Notes: generated by a model not told the origin, from the letters alone. A stretch of 39,979 nucleotides of DNA from an uncultured Clostridia bacterium (GCA_934487205.1 CAKSRS010000016.1:1-39979), one strand, 5' to 3'. Positions 23,236 to 31,027 are shown, counted from the stretch's first letter. Made by a program: numbers and translations.

Positions 23236-24086
23236 TCTGCACCTCCGACTGTTTTGCTAAGCAAATTTCCCATATTGTCATAGGCGTAAAACACGGATTT
23301 TCCGTTTGCTTTGTTCACTTGTATCAAGCGGTTATCAGGGTCATAATAGTACGCGTTGATACCGCTTTCGCCGTCAAAATTAACAGCCGTTTTTATCGGG
23401 AACATTCCGGCTAAAGAGTCCCAAAACATCAGTCTTGCACTGTATTCGTTCTCCGTATCAAAATGGTATATAAGCCTTGCATTGCCGTTTTGACCTGCCG
23501 GTGTCGGCAGCTGTACTCTTTTTACTGTATATAATCTGCCGTCGCTTGTATATGTTGCAAGAATAACAGATATTGTCCGGTCATTTGCAGTACTGTTTTT
23601 CAGCCCGAAAAGGCAGTCCATTTGCGCATTATTGATAATTCTCAAGCCCTTTTCGCCAACATTCACACCATTGATTTTTATTTGCGATGAAAGCGATAAG
23701 CCGTCAGCCGTATTTATTATGCCGGCTGAATTCCTTCTCGCAGGAAGGGCAGCTGCCTGATTTTCCGCAGTCCGCAGCGGAGTAATGTATACGGGTGCAC
23801 TCAAGGTCTCGCTCCACTCAAAAATTATCGCAAAGCCGATGCCCGAAAAATCAATGTTTACCCACGCACCGTTGTCATAGTCCTTTAATTTACCGGTGAA
23901 TATCGTAGTTTTTTCATCGCCTATTTGTGTTGTAACCTCAACTTGTAAGTTTGAATTATCGACGCCGGAATTAATGCGTTCCTGTGCCTCAGTGATGCTC
24001 ACTTCCGGTACATCTGCATATGTTGCTGCCGGTGCAAGCATTATTGCTGCAAGAATTGCAGCCGCTTTTCTTTGTTTATCTTTCAT
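23232..24086 (-). CDS. Secreted RHS accessory protein ending in a YD repeat
   Basis: The 284-aa protein has a signal peptide (MKDKQRKAAAILAAIMLAPA, cleavage near TYA), a beta-rich body and, at its very C-terminus, one YD/RHS repeat (YYYDPDNRLIQVNKANGK, then YDNMGNLLSKTVGG). The start at 24086 is preferred because GGGGG lies 8 nt upstream; the ATG at 24092 is too close to it. It is the first gene of the RHS operon and its stop overlaps the RHS start. It could be a structural or cap component that assembles with the RHS shell, or a detached N-terminal piece of an ancestral longer RHS protein. Confidence 0.8.
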   Translation of the reverse strand: MKDKQRKAAAILAAIMLAPAATYADVPEVSITEAQERINSGVDNSNLQVEVTTQIGDEKTTIFTGKLKDYDNGAWVNIDFSGIGFAIIFEWSETLSAPVYITPLRTAENQAAALPARRNSAGIINTADGLSLSSQIKINGVNVGEKGLRIINNAQMDCLFGLKNSTANDRTISVILATYTSDGRLYTVKRVQLPTPAGQNGNARLIYHFDTENEYSARLMFWDSLAGMFPIKTAVNFDGESGINAYYYDPDNRLIQVNKANGKSVFYAYDNMGNLLSKTVGGAE

Positions 24087-24103
24087 ATACATTTCCCCCT
24101 TTG

Positions 24104-24160
24104 TAAAATAAAAAGGACAAGACCAAAAACCTGCAAATCATGCAAGTTTCAGTCTTGTCC
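24104..24160 (-). terminator. Attenuator in the RHS operon leader
   Basis: On the minus strand GGACAAGAC (24160-24152) pairs with GTCTTGTCC (24123-24115), with an inner AAC-TGCA/TGCA-GTT hairpin, followed by TTTTTATTTT. It lies after the promoter and leader peptide and before the first operon gene, so it should block transcription unless disrupted. Confidence 0.75.
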
Positions 24161-24181
24161 CAATGTAATACATTTCCCCAT
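24149..24181 (-). CDS. Leader peptide of the RHS operon (10 codons)
   Basis: An ATG at 24181 preceded by AAAGGAGACATTT opens the frame MGKCITLGQD, whose last four codons and stop are the 5' arm of the terminator. A ribosome at its stop codon would cover that arm and favour readthrough, the standard geometry of ribosome-controlled attenuation. The ribosome binding site is stronger than many of the genes in the window. Confidence 0.6.
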   Translation of the reverse strand: MGKCITLGQD

Positions 24182-24231
24182 AAATGTCTCCTTTTGTAAG
24201 TAATGTTTTTACAAATCATTCCATTATTTGT

Positions 24232-24260
24232 ATTATATCATACATTTTAAATCTTCGCAA
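24232..24260 (-). promoter_or_regulatory. Promoter of the RHS operon
   Basis: On the minus strand TTGCGA (24260-24255) and TATAAT (24237-24232) are separated by 17 nt. The start near 24225 would give a leader of about 140 nt that holds the leader peptide and attenuator. Confidence 0.6.
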
Positions 24261-24295
24261 TAAACGCATTAAATATTTGTAAAACTGCACATTTA

Positions 24296-24781
24296 TCAGG
24301 AACTGAATATGTTTATAATGTCCAAGCCGCTGCTTTTTGCATAGTTTACTGTATTTCGCGTGCCGCCGGGTATGTCGGCATATGCCGAGATGAGCCGCGA
24401 GGCTCTGTCGCACATCCATTCATTCCGCTTTTGGTAACAGGCTCTTGAATATTCCGCACTTATCATTCTTGTGGTATCTGCATTGTCAAGCACAAAATGA
24501 TATAAAATCCGGTCTGCCTTGTGCCATCGCTTTTCAAATCCCGGGTGAGGAATTGCCGCAACAAGGTGCAGTCCCGGATTTTTAATTTTTTTCTTAACCA
24601 CTATTTCCCCTGCCCAAAGGTCAACACCGCGGCACATACCGACTATAAAGGTTGTGTACCCGTCACAAATTGCAGCGTCAATCGCCTGTTCAAGCTTTCT
24701 TTTTACTTCGATTTCGGAATATGTCATCTTTTCCGGTCTGTGTCCCGTAAAACAACAGCTATGCTCAATATTATTATTCAT
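24296..24781 (-). CDS. YpsA/DUF1273-like SLOG-family protein
   Basis: The 161-aa protein shows the YpsA (DUF1273) signature: CCFTGHRPEKM near the N-terminus, a GYTTFIVGMCRGVDLWAGE segment and a C-terminal GGTRNTVNYA. SLOG-fold proteins are proposed to bind nucleotide-derived ligands and are frequent in mobile elements and conflict systems; YpsA itself affects cell division in Firmicutes. AAAGGAG precedes the ATG. It is cytoplasmic. The gene is transcribed divergently from the XRE gene at 24894 and is followed by the RHS promoter. Confidence 0.85.
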   Translation of the reverse strand: MNNNIEHSCCFTGHRPEKMTYSEIEVKRKLEQAIDAAICDGYTTFIVGMCRGVDLWAGEIVVKKKIKNPGLHLVAAIPHPGFEKRWHKADRILYHFVLDNADTTRMISAEYSRACYQKRNEWMCDRASRLISAYADIPGGTRNTVNYAKSSGLDIINIFSS

Positions 24782-24799
24782 TTATAATACTCCTTTTAT

Positions 24800-24893
24800 G
24801 TTTTCCTATATTATATCTAATGTTTACTATATAATACCATATAATAATTAGTTTGTAAATAGACTATAATATATTAAAAGTGAGGTATATATT
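24800..24893. promoter_or_regulatory. Divergent AT-rich regulatory region
   Basis: The region between the YpsA-like gene and the XRE gene carries TATAAT boxes in both directions, including plus-strand 24865-24870, but no convincing -35 boxes. An imperfect inverted repeat (TCTAATGTTTAC on the left, GTAAATAGA on the right, within about 24815-24864) may be an operator for one of the two small XRE regulators beside it. Confidence 0.35.
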
Positions 24894-25133
24894 ATGTTAG
24901 ATAGTCAGTATAAAATGAATTTAATAAAAATAGGTCTGAAAATATCGTATTATCGCAAGCTAAGCGGTATGACACAAGAGGAACTTGCGGAAAGCTGCAA
25001 TTTATCTGCCGGCTACATTTCACAGCTTGAAGGTCCTAACAGTTACTTTTGTCCGTCTTTAAAAACATTGTTCACAATTGCGGAAGTTTTAAATATACCT
25101 ATGTATAAGTTGGTTGATATTGAGGATAATTAA
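24894..25133 (+). CDS. Small XRE-family transcriptional regulator
   Basis: The 79-aa protein is a single helix-turn-helix domain of the Cro/C1 type: LKISYYRKLSGMTQEELAES, then LSAGYISQLEG and a final helix ending in YKLVDIEDN. GAGG lies about 9 nt before the ATG. It is followed after 5 nt by a second XRE gene, so the two probably act as a regulatory pair. A likely target is the adjacent divergent promoter region. Confidence 0.88.
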   Translation: MLDSQYKMNLIKIGLKISYYRKLSGMTQEELAESCNLSAGYISQLEGPNSYFCPSLKTLFTIAEVLNIPMYKLVDIEDN

Positions 25134-25138
25134 CCATA

Positions 25139-25375
25139 ATGCAAGAACAGAAAATAAAACAAGATACAATACAAATAGGGCAAAACATTCGCAGAATACG
25201 CAAACAAAAGAAAATCAAACAGGTAGAAATGGTTGTAAAATTACAACTGCTTGGTATTGATATGACCAGAGAATCCCTCGTTAAAATCGAGCGTGGTATC
25301 CAACACATTTACGCAAGCCAATTAAAAGCAATCAAAGAAGTATTGGATACCACTTATGACGAATTATTAAAATAA
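25139..25375 (+). CDS. Second small XRE-family regulator
   Basis: The 78-aa protein contains a helix-turn-helix of the Cro/C1 type (IGQNIRRIRKQKKIKQVEMV, then MTRESLVKIERG and LKAIKEVLDTTYDELLK). It lies 5 nt after the first XRE gene and is basic in its N-terminal half. The 3' end overlaps the convergent Cys-rich gene by 9 nt. Confidence 0.85.
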   Translation: MQEQKIKQDTIQIGQNIRRIRKQKKIKQVEMVVKLQLLGIDMTRESLVKIERGIQHIYASQLKAIKEVLDTTYDELLK

Positions 25376-25516
25376 CTCTTTAAGCCTTACAAATTTTGCA
25401 CACCGTTTGCCATCGTGCATACACATAAACGGGCATACCGGTTCTTTCGGGTCAAGCCTTTTCATATCGCGTCCTGTCTTACACACCGGACACAGCTGCT
25501 TACCTGAATCAGTCAT
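25367..25516 (-). CDS. 49-aa Cys-rich protein, possible zinc ribbon
   Basis: An ATG at 25516 preceded by AAAGGAAG opens a 49-codon frame. The product has CPVC (9-12), then CPFMC (28-32) and C39, with basic residues between, which could coordinate zinc. It lies downstream of the S1-protein terminator in the same direction and overlaps the end of the XRE gene by 9 nt on the opposite strand. I do not recognise the family. Confidence 0.6.
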   Translation of the reverse strand: MTDSGKQLCPVCKTGRDMKRLDPKEPVCPFMCMHDGKRCAKFVRLKELF

Positions 25517-25532
25517 ATTTACACTTCCTTTC

Positions 25533-25559
25533 AAAAAAATCAGGGCGGCATTGCCGCCC
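25533..25559 (-). terminator. Terminator after the S1-domain gene
   Basis: On the minus strand GGGCGGC (25559-25553) pairs with GCCGCCC (25549-25543) around a 3-nt loop, followed by TGATTTTTTT. It is a strong GC-rich intrinsic terminator marking the end of the rep/S1 section. Confidence 0.85.
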
Positions 25560-25565
25560 CTTTAT

Positions 25566-26435
25566 TCAGTGCATCTTACGCAAAACCTTACCGTAAACCA
25601 GTTTTTTATCCGTGTTATACTTCGTAATCACGATTTCCACCGTATCGCCCACGCGGTAATCGCCGTCATACTGCATTGACTCATACGAACACAGCACATC
25701 GGTTATATCATCATACAGCCGGCAGAACACACCGCCGCCGTATTTTCCGATTATCTTCGCAATCCGCGTCGAGTGCAGCGGGTGTCGCATTTCTATGCCG
25801 TCAAACGGGTGCGGAGTGGTTTCCTTAATCGACAGCGTCAATACTTTCTCTTCCGGGTTAAATTCCTTTATTACCGCTCTTTTCCTATCGCCCGGCTTTA
25901 GTTTTGTTCGCAAATCCGGCACAAGGCTATAGCTCACATCGCGCTGTGCCAGCATAACGTCATAGCCGCCGAAATTTACGGTGCAGACATTCCTGCCCAC
26001 CGACACAACATCAACCGCGACAGTTCTGCCGGGCAAGCCCTCTCGCCTGTCGGTCAGCTTCTGCATTTTTTCAAGTGCAAGCTTTCTCGACGCTATTGCA
26101 AATCCCGCCTCACGCTCGATATGCGTTACAACAAAGGGGACATTTGCACCGCACATCGAATGCAGCACGTGTCCTCCCTCAGTTTCCGCCGTAAAAACCT
26201 CCGTTTCGGGTATGATTATCTTCACCCTGTACTTAATCACAATCAAACATCTGATCGTCTGCGGCACAGCCTTTCTCTTACCTTTCGGTACAATCTTAAA
26301 CTCGTGCACATCAACGCCGGACACTTCGCCCGTCATTACCGACATACTTTTCTGCGACGCATATATCGCCTGCCACTCCTCGCGTTCTTCAGCCGTCAGC
26401 TCTCTGTCCAGTTCCGCAATACTTTTCTTCATCAT
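25566..26435 (-). CDS. Multi-S1-domain RNA-binding protein
   Basis: The 289-aa protein carries at least two S1-type OB folds in its C-terminal 160 residues: one with GRTVAVDVVSVGRNVCTVNF and KPGDRKRAVIKEFNPEEKV and the LTLSIK ending, and one with RIAKIIGKYGGGVFCRLYDD and YRVGDTVEIVITKY. The region at about 35-110 may be a third, divergent one. S1 domains bind RNA or single-stranded DNA; ribosomal protein S1 and polynucleotide phosphorylase are examples. On this element it may help translation of structured leaders, but that is inference. GGAGGAGACG precedes two adjacent ATG codons. Confidence 0.85.
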   Translation of the reverse strand: MMKKSIAELDRELTAEEREEWQAIYASQKSMSVMTGEVSGVDVHEFKIVPKGKRKAVPQTIRCLIVIKYRVKIIIPETEVFTAETEGGHVLHSMCGANVPFVVTHIEREAGFAIASRKLALEKMQKLTDRREGLPGRTVAVDVVSVGRNVCTVNFGGYDVMLAQRDVSYSLVPDLRTKLKPGDRKRAVIKEFNPEEKVLTLSIKETTPHPFDGIEMRHPLHSTRIAKIIGKYGGGVFCRLYDDITDVLCSYESMQYDGDYRVGDTVEIVITKYNTDKKLVYGKVLRKMH

Positions 26436-26447
26436 CGTCTCCTCCTT

Positions 26448-26969
26448 TTATCTCTTAAAAAATTGTGTTCCGCCCGCCGTAACCGTAGCAAATTTACAGT
26501 TACAGCCTGTTTTGATTTTTCCTATCTGCTCCTTTTCGTCCACAAGAAATATAACCACCTCGCATTTATCGTCCGAAAACTTATCATCGGCATAGTCAGA
26601 CACCGATTTTTCACTTCCCTGCCTTACCGGGATAATGCATATATCCTTATCGTGCGTATCACCCGGCACAACAAACCGTATCGCTGCACAGCCCTTCGCC
26701 CTGTAATGCCGCACATTATCAGTCAGAAAGCACAAAAGCACCTCAAACGCACGCACCACATCATAATCGGGCGGCGTACCGCCCGGCAGCATCAAGCCGC
26801 CCTGCATACTGAAATCATCGAACCGGCACATCTGCTCAAGGTATGCGTCTATGCTTTTGAAATTCCGCCAAAACCGGATATTAACCGCACGTCGCAGCTG
26901 TTCCTTTGTCAATGCACCGTATTCGTCTAGCAGTTCCTTTATGTACCGCTGGTACGGGTTATAGAACAT
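26448..26969 (-). CDS. Conserved conjugative-element protein (DUF5697-like)
   Basis: The start at 26969 (MFYNPYQRYIKELLDEYGAL) follows AAGGGGTG; the longer reading from 27002 overlaps the rep gene and has no ribosome binding site. The N-terminal segment resembles a small winged-helix domain (LTKEQLRRAVNIRF). I recall such proteins beside the RepA gene in Tn1549-like elements (DUF5697 in name), though the assignment is from memory. The C-terminal half is beta-rich with CEVVIFLVDEKEQ. It is 13 nt from the rep gene and the S1 gene follows closely. Confidence 0.65.
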   Translation of the reverse strand: MFYNPYQRYIKELLDEYGALTKEQLRRAVNIRFWRNFKSIDAYLEQMCRFDDFSMQGGLMLPGGTPPDYDVVRAFEVLLCFLTDNVRHYRAKGCAAIRFVVPGDTHDKDICIIPVRQGSEKSVSDYADDKFSDDKCEVVIFLVDEKEQIGKIKTGCNCKFATVTAGGTQFFKR

Positions 26970-26982
26970 AATCATCACCCCT

Positions 26983-27885
26983 TCATTCCTTTTTCCGCAC
27001 ACTGTTCAAAAACGGATCGACCGCCGCCTGTGCGTAATCATCGGTTAAACAGTTAAAAATCACGCTCATTAAATACCCCTGGTAATTCTTTATCGGCTTA
27101 TCGTTTTTATGCAGCTTTGCCACCGCACTCTCAAGCGTTGTAACGTCAAGCTCGCACATACGGCTACGTATCTTTTCATTCGGGTACACCGCAGTCCCGA
27201 TACGCAAGCGTTCGCTGTAATACATTCTCTCAAGTGCGTCATACAGGATTTTCTGCTCGTCCTCCGGGAATGTGTCTATACGGCAATTTTCCAGTATCTT
27301 GTCAAACTGACCGACAGACTGACTGTAATCATTCTTGATTAATTCAGTTTTATTTATTTTATTATGATTTGTGTGCTGATTCGGCAGGTCTTGATGTGCA
27401 ATATCCGCCGTTCTTGATATGCCGTTTTGGCAGTTCTTGATATTCCCGTTTGACATATCTTGCTCAATTTTTTCCCGGTAAGATATGCCGTTTCGGCAGT
27501 TCTTGTTTTCCTTTTGCACATAGTCTTTTGCGTCCTTTTGCGAAAGTTTCGGCTTTGCAATATATATCCTGTTCGGAAAACCACGTCCGCGGCGGGTCTC
27601 GCATACCAGCTCCGCACCGATTAATTCACGGAACGCCGCAATCGCCTTTTTATATGTAATACCCAAATCCTCCGCGATTTCCTCACGCGTATAAATCAGA
27701 TACACCTCGTCCTTTTCGTTTATCCAGCCGTTCAGCTTGGACAGCGAAAGCCTGTCGAACAGCAGTGCAAAGGTCAGCTTTGCGTCGGACGACAGACGTT
27801 TGTATTCTTCATTTGCAAACATACTTTTCGGAATTTTCAAAAATTCACAGCTTATTATGTCATTTATTTTATATACTTCATTCAT
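26983..27885 (-). CDS. repA: RepA_N-family replication initiator
   Basis: The 300-aa protein begins MNEVYKINDIISCEFLKIPK and contains the RepA_N signature: MFANEEYKRLSSDAKLTFAL, LFDRLSLSKLNGWIN, YLIYTREEIAEDLGITYKKA and a GRGFPNRIYI loop. The C-terminal 90 residues (ERLRIGTAVYPNEKIRSRMC, then NYQGYLMSVIFNCL) match the DUF6017-type tail common in Tn1549-like elements. Such proteins start replication of plasmids and of excised conjugative elements. The poorly conserved middle contains repeated NCxNGIS motifs encoded by DNA repeats that are candidate iterons. The start at 27885 is chosen because GGGAGG lies 7 nt upstream. Confidence 0.9.
   Translation of the reverse strand: MNEVYKINDIISCEFLKIPKSMFANEEYKRLSSDAKLTFALLFDRLSLSKLNGWINEKDEVYLIYTREEIAEDLGITYKKAIAAFRELIGAELVCETRRGRGFPNRIYIAKPKLSQKDAKDYVQKENKNCRNGISYREKIEQDMSNGNIKNCQNGISRTADIAHQDLPNQHTNHNKINKTELIKNDYSQSVGQFDKILENCRIDTFPEDEQKILYDALERMYYSERLRIGTAVYPNEKIRSRMCELDVTTLESAVAKLHKNDKPIKNYQGYLMSVIFNCLTDDYAQAAVDPFLNSVRKKE
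27380..27505. repeat. Candidate iterons inside the repA gene
   Basis: A 24-nt unit GATATGCCGTTTYGGCAGTTCTTG occurs at 27416-27439 and 27482-27505 with one mismatch. A shorter diverged copy (TTCGGCAGGTCTTG) lies at 27380-27393, and TTCTTGATAT recurs at 27411 and 27434. In RepA_N plasmids the replication origin is known to lie in the middle of the rep gene within direct repeats, so these are candidates for Rep binding sites and oriV. Confidence 0.55.
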
Positions 27886-27897
27886 AGTCATTCCTCC

Positions 27898-29892
27898 CTA
27901 CTCGTTTAAAATATCCGCAGCAGTGCACATCTCCGGGTCGAATACCGTTTCCTCGAGCGACACCTGTATCGGCTTTTCTTCTATCGGTTCGTCCGGTATG
28001 ATTGGTATATCTTCCTGCACCGGCCGCGGAGGCGCTTCTTCCTCCCGGCGCCATTTCGGGATATAGTCGCTTATACGCGTATATTCCAGTTCCTTAAACG
28101 CCGATATTTCCTCCGGGATTATCTTAAACGCCTTTATCGGCTTTTGCCCGCGTATCAAAAGCAGGCACTCACGGTTATCAAGCTGCAGCACCTCCTCCGG
28201 GTACATTAAGGGGCGCATTGTGTTCGATTTTGTCTGACGGTAGCCCGTCACCTCACGCGTTATCGGCGAAAACAGCGGTGTCTGCGGCGACATACTGTTC
28301 GTCAGCTGTATCGTCACATTTCCGCAGCGTTTTGATATAAACTCGCTCGTCATAGTGTCATTACACCCCAAAAACAACTGCGTGTCGCAGTTTCCGACTA
28401 TCTCCTCCCATTCCTTTATCGGATACCTGTCGGCAAGCTGTGCGATGCTCTGGACAATGATATGACAGTTTATGCCGTATGAACGCACAACCGAAATTGT
28501 CTTTTTGAAATCCAAAAGCTTTCCGCAGTTACAAAACTCGTCCATAACAAAATTCACCGGCACGGGCAGTCTGCCGCGTTCATCGCCGTGTTTCCTTGCA
28601 AAGTCGGTCAGCCGCTTAAAGAGCAGCGAGAAAAACAGCGATGACAAAAACTCATACGCCGAGTCCTGTGCCGATATTATGCAGAAGTACGCGCACGGCT
28701 GTTTGCCCGGCAGTTCCATATCAATCTCATGGTATTTCGTAATCGTATCGACCAGCTTATTCTGGAACACGCTGAGCCTTGAGCCGAGACCGATGAAGAT
28801 ATTGCCCCACAGATTACTCGCCGCCTGCTTGAATATGCCGTAGGGTGCACGTGCCGGATGGTCAATCGGCAGCCGCTGAAATTTCATATCAAGGCTCTTT
28901 TGCCCCTCGGTCGAAATCATTTTATATATCGTACCGAGCGATCGCTCGTGTATCGGCAAAAGCTCGTTTGTTACCGGGTCACGCATACTTTGCACGTACA
29001 GTATCAGTGCGATTAGCAGGTTCTTTTCCGCTTTGTCCCAGAAGTCTGCCTTTTGCTCGCTGTCAGCTGTATTTCTGATGATTATTTCCGCGACCGACTG
29101 CACCATATCGGTATCATTGCCTATTTCGCCTATGCAGTTCCAGCCGTCCGAATTTTCCATATCCAAAAGGTTAAATGCCTTTACCACATACCCTTGTTTT
29201 CGCAAAAATTCCGACATCGACTCAAAGAATTCGCCTTTCGGGTCAACCAGTATCATACTCTCGCGTCTGTCCGCCTTGAATTTTGCCATCTTCAAAATGA
29301 ACGGCTTTACAAATCCGCGTGATTTACCCGAACCTGATGCACCGTAGACCATTGTATGGCTGTTAAGTCCGGCATCTGTTCTAAGCCCGGCATAATCTGC
29401 AAAACGGTCATCATCATAAACGCTGTCCTTTATCTTGCACAGTATCGGACAGGGCAACTTATCGGCAGAGCCGAGCTGCAAAACCTTTTCCCTTTCTCTC
29501 TCGCTCATCCAGCCGGACGTGCCGTGCGTGCCCTCATTTGAAATATCAAAATTCCTCTCGTCCTTCGTTATCTTAACGCCGGTTATGTAGTGCAGCCACT
29601 TTCCCGACACAAGTGCGTACATTATAAGAATAAAAAAAGCCGTCCCCAGCCCCTGCGGCGAGAATACGGCTAAAAAGCATTTTATCGGATTTAATGACAG
29701 CAGTTTTACGCTCTCACCCGTGCGAAAGTTATGCGTTGCATTTTTAAACACATTCGCAAATATCCCGTAAAGATACATCGCCGCAGCCGCACAGGCTGCA
29801 TAATACGCAAAATACTCTTTTATCTTCAGTATCCGTCTACGGATTTTTCCGGTTCGCATTAAGTGCTTTTGTATTTTTCGCAGCAGCTTCAA
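27898..29892 (-). CDS. VirD4-type T4SS coupling protein
   Basis: The 664-aa protein has two N-terminal membrane segments (about residues 28-50 and 80-97), a Walker A GASGSGKS (184-191), LVDPKGEF at about 216 and a Walker B FVMDEF (D451-E452), followed by the GCNDTMTSEFIS segment typical of TraG/VirD4 proteins. It is a hexameric membrane ATPase that brings the relaxase-DNA complex to the secretion channel. The sequence fits the CD1115-type VirD4 proteins of Tn1549-like elements. The start is a TTG at 29892 with GGAGGG 8 nt upstream, inside the end of the upstream gene (56-nt overlap). Confidence 0.94.
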   Translation of the reverse strand: MKLLRKIQKHLMRTGKIRRRILKIKEYFAYYAACAAAAMYLYGIFANVFKNATHNFRTGESVKLLSLNPIKCFLAVFSPQGLGTAFFILIMYALVSGKWLHYITGVKITKDERNFDISNEGTHGTSGWMSEREREKVLQLGSADKLPCPILCKIKDSVYDDDRFADYAGLRTDAGLNSHTMVYGASGSGKSRGFVKPFILKMAKFKADRRESMILVDPKGEFFESMSEFLRKQGYVVKAFNLLDMENSDGWNCIGEIGNDTDMVQSVAEIIIRNTADSEQKADFWDKAEKNLLIALILYVQSMRDPVTNELLPIHERSLGTIYKMISTEGQKSLDMKFQRLPIDHPARAPYGIFKQAASNLWGNIFIGLGSRLSVFQNKLVDTITKYHEIDMELPGKQPCAYFCIISAQDSAYEFLSSLFFSLLFKRLTDFARKHGDERGRLPVPVNFVMDEFCNCGKLLDFKKTISVVRSYGINCHIIVQSIAQLADRYPIKEWEEIVGNCDTQLFLGCNDTMTSEFISKRCGNVTIQLTNSMSPQTPLFSPITREVTGYRQTKSNTMRPLMYPEEVLQLDNRECLLLIRGQKPIKAFKIIPEEISAFKELEYTRISDYIPKWRREEEAPPRPVQEDIPIIPDEPIEEKPIQVSLEETVFDPEMCTAADILNE

Positions 29893-30913
29893 TATATTTT
29901 CCCTCCTTTGTAAGGTACGGTTTCCGTTCCGGCTTTTCGGTTATTTCGGGGAATATTCCGCACATTCCTTTTTCGTCAATCGCCGCAACGGTGCATTTCG
30001 GGCAGTCAAACTCCGCAAGCAGACGCAGCAGCATATTTTTCTGAAATGTCATACACACAAGCTTTGCCTCGCCCTTTATCCGTCCCAGCTCGCGTCTTAT
30101 CCTACCGATATTCATATCGATACCGACAATACTGTCTGTACCGCCCACCGCGTTCAAAATCCGCTGCTCATAGTCGGGAATACCCATCACACGCATTTGT
30201 ATTACACCGCTTGCATTAAGCGGCACAAGTGCATATTCCGTTCCCATTTCCTCCAACGCGTCGCGGTAGTGTCTGCGCCCGTATGCCCCGACTTCGCCTT
30301 TTTGCATCAGGCAGTCATACAGTTCATCGAGCGTTGTTCCTGCAAGGAGTACGCACACATTCCGGATTTTCCCCATAGCCGATACCTGCGACAAAAATAT
30401 CTCCCTTTCATATCCGGGTATCAACCATTCATTCTCTGCAAGGGGGACATACGCTATATATGCCGTGTCCCGAAGTTTAAGTATTCCTGCAAACCTCGTT
30501 CCTGCAAGAGCCTTCTTCCCTCCGTCCGCACGTGATGCAAGACTTGTTATATACCCCGTTTCTTTTCCTGCAAGCTCTCCCGCCTCCTTACAGGTCACCT
30601 CTATTCCTGCAAGGTCAAGCAGGATATTAAGCTCCGCGTTTTTCAGTTTTCGCCCGTACCCTTTTCTTTTCGTGTCGGTTTTGTTATCCTGTGCAAAGCT
30701 ATATCCCATCTCTGCAAGAACGTTAAGCCCATCATATGTCAGCTTAAAACTCTTTCCGTTACCGAGCAGTTTTACAAGTCCGTGTACCTGCAAGTTATTT
30801 ATCATTTCACGGTTAAAAAGCTTTGTTTTGAACCGTCCGGAAAGCCCCGTCGGGATATATCTGCAAAGTCCGCATAAAGTTAAAACTCTGCTGTCAAAAT
30901 TGTCCAAAATCAT
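29837..30913 (-). CDS. Unknown protein with winged-helix-like N-terminus (358 aa)
   Basis: The start at 30913 (MILDNFDSRVLTLCGLCRYI) follows GAGGGGACG; the frame is open upstream to 31057 without a supported start. The N-terminal 100 residues look like a winged helix (LFNREMINNLQVHGLVKLLG, then FKLTYDGLNVLAEMGYSF), and the middle has a second helix-turn-helix-like part (TCKEAGELAGKETGYI). It somewhat resembles replication-relaxation proteins, but I cannot be sure. The 3' end overlaps virD4 by 56 nt, linking it to transfer. Its ribosome binding site is complementary to an upstream segment and may be masked. Confidence 0.7.
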   Translation of the reverse strand: MILDNFDSRVLTLCGLCRYIPTGLSGRFKTKLFNREMINNLQVHGLVKLLGNGKSFKLTYDGLNVLAEMGYSFAQDNKTDTKRKGYGRKLKNAELNILLDLAGIEVTCKEAGELAGKETGYITSLASRADGGKKALAGTRFAGILKLRDTAYIAYVPLAENEWLIPGYEREIFLSQVSAMGKIRNVCVLLAGTTLDELYDCLMQKGEVGAYGRRHYRDALEEMGTEYALVPLNASGVIQMRVMGIPDYEQRILNAVGGTDSIVGIDMNIGRIRRELGRIKGEAKLVCMTFQKNMLLRLLAEFDCPKCTVAAIDEKGMCGIFPEITEKPERKPYLTKEGKYIEAAAKNTKALNANRKNP

Positions 30914-30916
30914 ACG

Positions 30917-31027
30917 TTCGTCCCCTCTAAGCACATTAGTGCGACAAAAATTAAAAAACCGAATTTTGCCGTGTCCCGAAAGCCGCATTGCAGCTTGCTT
31001 TTTCGGCTGTTTATTACAGGGGACGAA
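30917..31027 (-). promoter_or_regulatory. Inverted repeat masking a ribosome binding site
   Basis: TTCGTCCCCT (30917-30926 on the plus strand) and AGGGGACGAA (31018-31027) are perfect 10-nt reverse complements. On the minus-strand mRNA the downstream arm AGGGGACGAA contains the Shine-Dalgarno of the gene starting at 30913, so pairing would hide it. Smaller hairpins (GCAC/GTGC at 30931-30942 and CCGAAA/TTTCGG at about 30977-31006) lie in the loop. Confidence 0.55.
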
